Shown: piece after piece, positions 6,763 through 12,462 of the stretch
Numbering within the stretch: the stretch's first letter is position 1
How the letters are laid out: each line of letters starts with the position of its first letter
Assembly: GCA_051961995.1 (NCBI GenBank)
Contig: JBQCCR010000020.1
Span: forward strand, 1-12,462
Direction of reading: 5' to 3'
Source: 66-474 sp051961995
GTDB lineage: Bacteria > Pseudomonadota > Gammaproteobacteria > Xanthomonadales > Rhodanobacteraceae
Length of the DNA: 12,462 nt
Translations under genes and position numbers: made by a program
The notes under the pieces: generated by a model
Seen by the model: only the letters and a program-made list of their open reading frames with translations
What the model was told of the DNA's origin: nothing
Databases searched by the model: none

Positions 6763-7713
6763 ATGAGCGACAAGCAAGTGCGGCTGGTGTTCGCCGGCAC
6801 GCCCGCGTTTGCGCTGCCCGGTTTGCGCGCGTGTCTGGACTGCGGTGCGGACGTCGCCGCCGTTTACACGCAACCGGATCGCCCGGCCGGCCGCGGCCGC
6901 GGACTCGCGATGAGTCCGGTGAAGCAGGCCGCGCTGCAAGCGGGCCTTGCGGTTGAGCAGCCCGAATCTTTAAAGAGTGAAGCCGCACAACAGCGGTTGC
7001 GCGAGCTCGCGCCCGATCTGATGATCGTGATCGCCTACGGATTGATCCTTCCCGGGGCGGTGCTCGCGATTCCCCAGCTCGGCGGCTGGAACGTGCATGC
7101 GTCCTTGCTGCCGCGCTGGCGCGGAGCCGCGCCGATCCAGCGCGCGATCCTTGCCGGCGACAGCGAAACCGGCGTCTGCCTGATGCAAATGGAAAAAGGT
7201 CTGGACACCGGGCCGGTGCTGCTGGCTGCGCGCACGCCGATCGAGCGGAAGGACACCGGTGGTTCGCTGCACGACCGTCTGGCCGAACTTGGCGCGCAGG
7301 TGCTTGCGCAAGGATTGCAACGCATCGTGCGTGGCGAAATGCTCGCGCCCGCGCCGCAATCCGCCGAAGGCGTGACCTACGCGCACAAGCTGGACAAGGC
7401 CGAAGCGAAACTGGATTTCGCATCCAGCGCGATCGAACTGGAGCGCAAGGTGCGCGCATTCGACCCATGGCCGGTGGCGGAGGCGGTCATCGCGGGCGAG
7501 AAGGTCCGAATCTGGTCCGCACAAGCGCGGGACTCGGAATCAAGGACTCGGAACTCGGCCAAGTCCGGCGAGATTATCGCAGCCTCGAAACACGGCATCG
7601 ACCTCGCCTGCGGCGACGGCGTGCTGCGCGTGCTGAAGCTGCAACGCGCCGGCGGACGCGCGATCAGCGCGGCCGACTATCTCAACGCGCGTTCCGAACT
7701 GCGCGGCGCATGA
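6763..7713 (+). CDS. fmt: Methionyl-tRNA formyltransferase
   Basis: Fmt transfers a formyl group from 10-formyl-tetrahydrofolate to Met-tRNA(fMet), permitting efficient initiation. The 316-residue protein matches the family length. Motifs are LVFAGTPAFALPGL at the N-terminus, the loop RPAGRGRGL near residues 40-48, the catalytic N110 and H112 in NVHASLLPRWRGAAPIQ, and D148 in KGLDTGPV. The C-terminal tRNA-binding domain includes AFDPWPVA. Relative to E. coli Fmt, the linker before GEIIAASKHGID is about four residues longer and is made by a short DNA repeat. The gene is 4 bases after def, and its stop overlaps the rsmB start. Confidence 0.97.
   Translation: MSDKQVRLVFAGTPAFALPGLRACLDCGADVAAVYTQPDRPAGRGRGLAMSPVKQAALQAGLAVEQPESLKSEAAQQRLRELAPDLMIVIAYGLILPGAVLAIPQLGGWNVHASLLPRWRGAAPIQRAILAGDSETGVCLMQMEKGLDTGPVLLAARTPIERKDTGGSLHDRLAELGAQVLAQGLQRIVRGEMLAPAPQSAEGVTYAHKLDKAEAKLDFASSAIELERKVRAFDPWPVAEAVIAGEKVRIWSAQARDSESRTRNSAKSGEIIAASKHGIDLACGDGVLRVLKLQRAGGRAISAADYLNARSELRGA
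7530..7558 (+). repeat. Seven-base-periodic repeat inside fmt
   Basis: The 10-mer GGACTCGGAA occurs at 7530-7539 and again at 7544-7553, and the tract reads as four 7-base units (GGACTCG, GAATCAA, GGACTCG, GAACTCG). It encodes the variable linker DSESRTRNS of Fmt at about residues 256-265. It looks like a piece of a simple GGACTCG-type repeat that has landed or expanded in a tolerant loop. Confidence 0.65.
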
Positions 7714-9008
7714 ACGACACGCGCGCACTCGCTGCGCAGGTGCTGGCTGCAGTGGCGTTCGAGGGTGCTTCGCTGCGCGAAGCGCTTGCTCCCGCGCAGA
7801 AGCAACTGGCCGATGCGCGCGATCGTGCCCTGCTCACGGCGATCGCCAGCGAAGGCGCGCGGTGGTGGCTGCGCTTCGATGCAGCGCTGGATCTTCTGCT
7901 CGACAAGCCGTTGCGCCAACGCGAGCCGCTGGTGCATGCGCTGCTGATTGCAGGGCTGGTGCAGCTCGAGGCTCTGCAGCTGCCGCCGCACGCGGCCGTC
8001 GCCGCGACAGTGGAAGCCGCGCGGACTTTGCGCCGCGCGCCTTTCGCCAGTCTCGTCAATGCGGTGCTGCGGCGTTGGCTGCGCGAGCGCGAGAACCTGG
8101 ATGCGCAGCTCGATCGCGATCCGGTGGCGCGGACCGCGCATCCGCAGTGGCTGATCGAGGCGATTGCTCGCGACTGGCCGGAGGACGCGCAAGCCATTCT
8201 CGCGGCGAACAACGCGGCCGTGCCGCCGATGCTGCGGGTGAACCGGCGGGCTGCCACGCGCGAAGCGATGATCGCCGCCTTGCAGGGGCAAGGCATTGCA
8301 GTGAGCGCACATCCATTCCTGCGCGACGCGCTGGCATTGGCCGGGCACGCCGATATCGCGCGTCTGCCGGAATTCAAGCAAGGCAAGCTGTCGGTGCAGG
8401 ACGGCGCCGCGCAGCTCGCCGCCGAGCTGCTGGATGTGCAGGACGGCATGCGCGTGCTGGATGCCTGCGCCGCACCGGGCGGCAAGAGCTGCCACCTGCT
8501 GGAACGCGCGGATCTGCAACTGCTGGCGCTGGAACGCGATTCGAAACGCGCCGCGCGCATCCGCGAGAATCTTGCGCGCCTGCACCTGGATTGCAGGCTG
8601 CGCGTCGGCGATGCCGGCGAACCGGCTGCATGGTGGAAGGGCAAACCCTTCGAGCGCATCCTGCTGGATGCACCATGCTCCGCCACCGGCGTAATCCGCC
8701 GGCATCCGGACATCAAGCTGCACCGGCGCGCGGACGACATTCCTGCCTTGGCGCAGCAGCAACGCAAATTGCTGGACGCGCTCTGGCCGCTGCTGCAATC
8801 CGGCGGGCGTTTGCTCTACGCGACCTGCTCGATCCTGCGTGCCGAGAACGAGAACGTGGTCGGCGCGTTTTTGCGCGGACATCCGGATGCCGAAAGCCTG
8901 CCCATCGAACTGCCGGCCGGCCGCGCCGCCGGCGCGGGCTGGCAGCTGCTGCCGGGCGATGGCGGGCTGGACGGCATGTACTATGCCGTCCTTCAGAAAC
9001 GCGGATAA
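7710..9008 (+). CDS. rsmB: 16S rRNA (cytosine-967-C5)-methyltransferase RsmB
   Basis: RsmB methylates C967 of 16S rRNA with S-adenosylmethionine. The 432-residue protein has an N-terminal NusB-like RNA-binding domain (about 1-135, with HALLIAGLVQLEAL and FASLVNAVLRRWL) and a C-terminal Rossmann methyltransferase. The SAM-binding motif DACAAPGGK is at 251-259, the motif IV cysteine C323 is in DAPCSATG, and the catalytic cysteine C373 is in YATCSI. ATG 7710 overlaps the fmt stop as ATGA, so the two genes are translationally coupled; longer in-frame starts upstream lie inside fmt. def-fmt-rsmB is a conserved order in proteobacteria. Confidence 0.97.
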   Translation: MNDTRALAAQVLAAVAFEGASLREALAPAQKQLADARDRALLTAIASEGARWWLRFDAALDLLLDKPLRQREPLVHALLIAGLVQLEALQLPPHAAVAATVEAARTLRRAPFASLVNAVLRRWLRERENLDAQLDRDPVARTAHPQWLIEAIARDWPEDAQAILAANNAAVPPMLRVNRRAATREAMIAALQGQGIAVSAHPFLRDALALAGHADIARLPEFKQGKLSVQDGAAQLAAELLDVQDGMRVLDACAAPGGKSCHLLERADLQLLALERDSKRAARIRENLARLHLDCRLRVGDAGEPAAWWKGKPFERILLDAPCSATGVIRRHPDIKLHRRADDIPALAQQQRKLLDALWPLLQSGGRLLYATCSILRAENENVVGAFLRGHPDAESLPIELPAGRAAGAGWQLLPGDGGLDGMYYAVLQKRG

Positions 9009-9030
9009 GTGCTCGCGGCTGAATGCCGTC

Positions 9031-9044
9031 GCCTGCATGCAGGC
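9031..9044. promoter_or_regulatory. Perfect 14-bp palindrome just upstream of the GT39 gene
   Basis: GCCTGCATGCAGGC is fully self-complementary, lies in the 41-base gap between rsmB and the next gene, and ends 5 bases before ATG 9050. It includes the AGG that could serve as a ribosome-binding site, so a 5-bp hairpin there could reduce translation, or the DNA could be an operator. Neither role is shown. Confidence 0.35.
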
Positions 9045-9049
9045 TCTAC

Positions 9050-10813
9050 ATGAAGCCAATGATTCCACTCCCTCAAACCCGAGCCTGGCTGATGCGCAAC
9101 GCGCGGCTCGAGCTGATCGTGTTCTTCGCTTTCGCGCTGCTGCTGCTCGGACTCGGCATCGGCCTGCGCGATCCGTGGCCGTCGGATGAGCCGCGCTTCG
9201 CGCTGGTCGCGCGCGAGATGCTGCAAACCGGGCACTGGCTGTTCCCGCATCGCGGGATCGAATTATATTCGGACAAGCCGCCGCTATTCATGTGGCTGGA
9301 GGCTTGCTGTTACTGGATCACCGGCGGCTGGCGCGGCTGGTTCCTGATTCCCTCGCTGCTCGCGGGCCTCGGCACGCTCGGACTGGTGTACGACCTGGTG
9401 CGCCGGCAATGGAACCACCGCACCGCGCTGCTCGCCGCGGGCGCGGTGCTGGTGAGTTTCGATTTCACTTTCCAGATGCGCGCCGCGCAGATCGACGCGC
9501 TGGAGGTGTTCTGGATCACGCTGGCGAATTACGGACTGTTGCGGCATCTGCTGCTCGGCCCGAACTGGCGCTGGTACCTGCTCGGCTGTTTCGCGGCCGG
9601 CCTGGGCGTGATCACCAAGGGCGTGGGCGTGCTGGCGCTGCTGCTGTTCGCGCCCTACGCGTTCGCCAGCGTGCGCGGTTGGCAGCACGTGCACGCGGCG
9701 CGCGCGCGCGATCCGCGCTGGTGGCTGGGGTTGCTGGCGTTCGTGGTCCCGGTACTGGGCTGGGCGCTGCCGATGTTGTGGATGGTGCGCGTGCACCACG
9801 ACCCGGAGTTCGCGCATTACGCGCACGACATCCTGCTCGGCCAGACTTATTCCCGCTACGCGCACGCCACACATCATCTGCATCCCTGGTACTACTACCT
9901 TGGCGTGATCGCGTTCCAGTGGCTGCCGCTGTCGCTGGCGCTGCCGTGGGCGATTCCGGCTTGGGCGCGGCGCTTGCGCATGCGTGACGCGCGCATCCTG
10001 TTGCCCCTGGTCTGGTCGGTGATCGTGGTGGTGTTCTTCTCGATCAGCGCCGGCAAGCGGAATGTCTACATCCTGCCGGTGATGCCGATGGTGGCGGTCG
10101 CGCTCGCGCCGTTGCTGCCGGGCATCGTGCGGCGGCGCGATTTCCGCATCGTGCTATGGCTGATCGCGTTGCTGATCGCCGCAGCGATGCTTGTCACCGG
10201 CGCGCTGATGCATACGGGCCACCTGCAATCGCTGACGCAGCGCGCGGCGGCTGCGCTGGATGCTTCGCCCGCGCCGCTGATCGCGATGATCCTCGGCGTC
10301 GGTGCCGCCGGCGTGCTGGTCGCCTTGCTCTCCTGGCCGCGCCGCGCGCTGCTGGCCTGGTGCGCGTTCGTGCTGGTGCTGTGGGGCACGTGGGGGCTGG
10401 CCGGCTACCCGCTGTTGAATGGCTACTCCTCGGCGCGCGACGTGATGGCGCGCACCGCGAGCCTGGTGCCGCCGCAGGACCAGATCGCACTGGTGGCGTG
10501 GAAGGAACAGAACCTGCTGATGCTGGAGTCGCTCGGACGATCGAGCACCAACTGGGGCTTCCTGCTGCCGTGGCACGAGCAGCTCGAGCGCGCAATCGAA
10601 TGGCAACGACAGGATCCGGAGCATCGCTGGATTTTCTCGCTGGGCAACGTGCTCGCCCCGTGTGTGCGCGCCGATCGCGCCATCCATGTCGGCCATGCCA
10701 ATCGTCGCGAGTGGTATCTGTTCAGACGCGATGCGGTGGTGCCAGGCTGTGTGCCGCCCAGGAGCGATGATGTGGGTCAGTTCAACGCCTACGACCCGGA
10801 TGCGGAAGATTGA
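9050..10813 (+). CDS. ArnT-like GT39 (GT-C fold) membrane glycosyltransferase
   Basis: This 587-residue polytopic membrane protein belongs to the ArnT/PMT_2 family, which moves a sugar from undecaprenyl phosphate to an acceptor, often lipid A or another envelope glycan, on the periplasmic side. After a first membrane helix (about 20-39) comes the family signature DPWPSDEPRFALVAREML, with D46-E47, then the DKPPLFMW motif (75-82). D149 in AAQIDALEV matches the second acidic position seen in ArnT-type enzymes. Many further hydrophobic helices follow, and the last roughly 120 residues are soluble. ATG 9050 was chosen because AGG lies about 7 bases upstream; ATG 9023 and 9059 are alternatives. It follows rsmB by 41 bases with no terminator between, so read-through is possible. 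Donor sugar and acceptor cannot be told, so I do not call it arnT. Confidence 0.9.
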   Translation: MKPMIPLPQTRAWLMRNARLELIVFFAFALLLLGLGIGLRDPWPSDEPRFALVAREMLQTGHWLFPHRGIELYSDKPPLFMWLEACCYWITGGWRGWFLIPSLLAGLGTLGLVYDLVRRQWNHRTALLAAGAVLVSFDFTFQMRAAQIDALEVFWITLANYGLLRHLLLGPNWRWYLLGCFAAGLGVITKGVGVLALLLFAPYAFASVRGWQHVHAARARDPRWWLGLLAFVVPVLGWALPMLWMVRVHHDPEFAHYAHDILLGQTYSRYAHATHHLHPWYYYLGVIAFQWLPLSLALPWAIPAWARRLRMRDARILLPLVWSVIVVVFFSISAGKRNVYILPVMPMVAVALAPLLPGIVRRRDFRIVLWLIALLIAAAMLVTGALMHTGHLQSLTQRAAAALDASPAPLIAMILGVGAAGVLVALLSWPRRALLAWCAFVLVLWGTWGLAGYPLLNGYSSARDVMARTASLVPPQDQIALVAWKEQNLLMLESLGRSSTNWGFLLPWHEQLERAIEWQRQDPEHRWIFSLGNVLAPCVRADRAIHVGHANRREWYLFRRDAVVPGCVPPRSDDVGQFNAYDPDAED

Positions 10814-11574
10814 TCGTTCCGTTGCAGCAGCATCAACCGCGCGAACTTCTCGCGGGTGTAATCGGCTTCCAGCGATGCGAACAGCAGGCCGCGCCAGCCA
10901 TCGAGAAAGCCCGCGCGCAGGAAGTACCCGCGCAGGAAACGCCAGGACGGATTGAGGATGAGGTTGCGCACGCGCGCCCGCCGGCCACTTGCCTGCATGT
11001 GCTGCGCCATCATCGTAGCGTAGCGGCGGTAGCGTGCGAGCTGGTCGTCCAGTGAACGGTAGGCGCGGTGTTCCAGGTCCCCGGCGAGCGTGTGGACGGT
11101 GCCGTTCACGACCACGTGCTCGTGGATCTCGCGATCGGCATGCCAGCCGCCGCGGCGGCGATCGAACAGGCGCAGCACGCGATCCGGATAGGCGTTGCCG
11201 TGGCGCAGGAATTTGCCGAAATATTCCGTGGCGCGCGCGAAGCGGTAGCCTGCAGCATCGGGAAAACCGACGTCGCGCGCGGCTTCGATCGAGGCGCGCA
11301 GTCGCGGCGTGACGCGCTCGTCGGCGTCCAGGCAGAGCACCCAGTCGTGACGCGCCTGCTTGACCGCGAAATCCTTCTGCGCACGATACCCCTCGAACGC
11401 ATGTTCGATCGTACGCGCGCCGGCACTGGAAGCGACCTCGCGCGTGCCGTCGCTGGAGCCTGAATCCACCACCACGATTTCGTCGCAGAACGCGAGTGAA
11501 GCGAGACATGCGCCGATGCGGTCGGCTTCGTTCAACGTGATGATGCAGGCCGAAAGGCCGGGGCGGTCGGGCAT
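10789..11574 (-). CDS. Family 2 glycosyltransferase, WaaE/KdtX-like
   Basis: This 261-residue cytoplasmic GT-A enzyme resembles the WaaE/KdtX group, which adds a sugar (often glucose) to the LPS inner core from a nucleotide sugar. The N-terminus shows LSACIITLNEADRI (7-20), then VVVDSGSSDGT (34-44) and the metal-binding DxD D83-A-D85 in LCLDADERV. Further family-like features are GYRFARATEYFGK, REIHEHVVVNG and the later HRAYRSLDDQLARYRRYA. There is no membrane anchor beyond a short hydrophobic stretch near the C-terminus (FLRGYFLRAGFLDGWRGLLFA). ATG 11574 is preferred; GTG 11589 would add five residues; neither has a good ribosome-binding site. It converges on the GT39 gene with a 25-base overlap and is divergent from a second GT39 gene. 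The precise acceptor is unknown. Confidence 0.9.
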   Translation of the reverse strand: MPDRPGLSACIITLNEADRIGACLASLAFCDEIVVVDSGSSDGTREVASSAGARTIEHAFEGYRAQKDFAVKQARHDWVLCLDADERVTPRLRASIEAARDVGFPDAAGYRFARATEYFGKFLRHGNAYPDRVLRLFDRRRGGWHADREIHEHVVVNGTVHTLAGDLEHRAYRSLDDQLARYRRYATMMAQHMQASGRRARVRNLILNPSWRFLRGYFLRAGFLDGWRGLLFASLEADYTREKFARLMLLQRNDQSSASGS

Positions 11575-11603
11575 GGTCGGAGGGAACACGCGAAATTGCG
11601 CGC

Positions 11604-11609
11604 AGTGTA
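11604..11609 (-). promoter_or_regulatory. Candidate -10 box (TACACT) for the GT2 gene
   Basis: TACACT on the leftward strand lies 29 bases before ATG 11574. TTGCCA is the best -35 look-alike but is 20 bases upstream, slightly too far. The predicted leader would be about 20 bases. Confidence 0.4.
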
Positions 11610-11649
11610 GTGCCTGCCGCGGTGCGCGGTGGCAATAAACGCGCTCGGC

Positions 11650-11655
11650 TACACT
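11650..11655 (+). promoter_or_regulatory. Candidate -10 box (TACACT) for the second GT39 gene
   Basis: TACACT lies 3 bases before ATG 11659. If this is the true -10, transcription would start just inside that codon, and GTG 11686 would become the real start. No clear -35 is visible. Confidence 0.35.
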
Positions 11656-11658
11656 TCC

Positions 11659-12462
11659 ATGTTGCTTTCAGGCCGAATTCCTTCCGTGATCCGCGACCCC
11701 TACACCCGATCCGAACATCTGCGCGCGCTGCTGTGGTGGCTGCCGCTGTGGTTGTGCGTGGCGCTGATCGCAATCTTCATGCAAGGACCGATGCCGCTGT
11801 ATTCCACGCGTACGCTGAGCGTGGCCTGGGACATGTGGCTGCACCACCAGTTCTGGGTCCCGCACATCAACGGCGCGCCGTACAGCCAGAAGGTGCCGCT
11901 GCTGTTCTGGATGATCCACGCCGGCTGGGCGGCGTTCGGCGTGAACGACATCTGGCCGCGCGTGCTGGAAGTGCTGATCGGCGCGACGCAGTTGATCCTT
12001 GCGCAGGTGCTGGCGCGGCGATTGTTCCCGAAATATCCGTGGATCGCGCGCGCCACGCCCTGGATGCTGCTGGGCCTGAGCTTCGCGTTCCTGTTCGGCC
12101 TGCAGATCATGTACGAAGTGCTGCTGAGCGTGTGGGTGCTCGGCGCGCTGTTGTGCCTCGCGCCTGCACCGGATCGCACCGCACCGCGCTGGATCGGCTT
12201 CGGCGTGTGCATCGGGCTGGGCCTGTTGACCAAGGGTCCGGTGATGGCGCTGCACGTGGTGTTCGTCTGGCTGCTCGGACCGTGGTGGAACACGTATGCT
12301 CGCGAGCAGCGCGCGCGCTGGTACGGCTTCGGCTTGGCGGCCTTCATCGGCGGCTTCGCGGTACTGGCCGGATGGGTGATACCGGCGATTCACATTGGCG
12401 GGCCGACGTACGCCAACGAGCTGTTGTTCAAGCAGACCGCCGGCCGGGTGGTGGAAGCCTTC
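11659..12462 (+). CDS. Divergent GT39/ArnT-family membrane protein (3' end cut off)
   Basis: An open frame of 268 codons runs to the window edge. It encodes a membrane protein with a first helix at about residues 24-40 and repeated Trp/Leu-rich helices. Aligned by eye with the GT39 protein at 9050-10813, the first periplasmic loop corresponds well (RTLSVAWDMW, WVPHINGAPY, QKVPLLFW against RFALVAREML, WLFPHRGIEL, DKPPLFMW), but the catalytic-type Asp-Glu is replaced by Y48-S49. The second acidic position is kept as E153 in IMYEVLLSVW. LLTKGPVMALH matches the ITKGVGVLAL segment of the paralogue. The start is uncertain: ATG 11659 or GTG 11686, neither with a ribosome-binding site. It is probably a glycosyltransferase or a related polyprenyl-phosphate sugar-handling protein. 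Confidence 0.85.
   Translation, partial: MLLSGRIPSVIRDPYTRSEHLRALLWWLPLWLCVALIAIFMQGPMPLYSTRTLSVAWDMWLHHQFWVPHINGAPYSQKVPLLFWMIHAGWAAFGVNDIWPRVLEVLIGATQLILAQVLARRLFPKYPWIARATPWMLLGLSFAFLFGLQIMYEVLLSVWVLGALLCLAPAPDRTAPRWIGFGVCIGLGLLTKGPVMALHVVFVWLLGPWWNTYAREQRARWYGFGLAAFIGGFAVLAGWVIPAIHIGGPTYANELLFKQTAGRVVEAF

Noticed and set aside
7677..9068. Long open frames on the - strand opposite rsmB
   Set aside because: rsmB has all catalytic motifs on the + strand; the antisense frames show none.
9698..9710. Alternating GCGCGCGCGCGCG run as a Z-DNA or regulatory element
   Set aside because: It is short, sits within the GT39 coding frame as Ala/Arg codons, and is expected in DNA this GC-rich.
10154..11773. 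539-codon frame on the - strand spanning GT39 and GT2
   Set aside because: It runs antisense to the GT39 C-terminus and out of frame with GT2, with no domain features.

Overview
The window is a GC-rich, densely coded piece of a gammaproteobacterial chromosome. The gene order lysM-dprA-topA-tsaC divergent from def-fmt-rsmB, the xanthomonadin/aryl-polyene-type AMP ligase at the left edge and the strong bias towards G or C at third codon positions point to Xanthomonadales, probably the Rhodanobacteraceae/Xanthomonadaceae group. This placement is inferred from gene content and remembered family sequences; no search was run.

Left half (about 1-6061), all read leftward: a LysM exoprotein gene ends in a good intrinsic terminator and is followed by dprA (DNA uptake), topA (topoisomerase I), tsaC (tRNA t6A synthesis) and an AMP-dependent acyl ligase cut by the window edge. 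topA and tsaC are only a few bases apart. A TATAAA box and a GC-rich hairpin lie between dprA and topA. The ligase probably belongs to aryl-polyene (xanthomonadin-like) pigment synthesis, so a pigment cluster may begin just outside the window.

Middle (about 6062-9008), read rightward from a shared divergent intergenic region: def, fmt and rsmB. Def and Fmt handle the N-terminal formyl group: Fmt formylates initiator tRNA and Def removes formyl from new proteins. RsmB methylates 16S rRNA C967. fmt and rsmB overlap through ATGA. A small 7-base-periodic repeat sits inside fmt.

Right end (about 9050-12462): three envelope-glycan glycosyltransferases. An ArnT-like GT39/GT-C enzyme follows rsmB. 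A WaaE-like GT2 enzyme converges on it, with a 25-base overlap of the 3' ends. A second, divergent GT39 homologue runs off the right edge and lacks the Asp-Glu pair kept by its neighbour.

Most of the window is conserved housekeeping DNA, and I see no defence system, mobile element, CRISPR array, tRNA or rRNA. No stretch over 300 bases lacks a gene; the longest gap is the lysM/def intergenic region of about 175 bases. The points most worth a second look are the DE-less GT39 protein, the pigment-type ligase next to tsaC, the repeat in fmt, and a TACACT box that recurs before four genes and makes dprA look leaderless.
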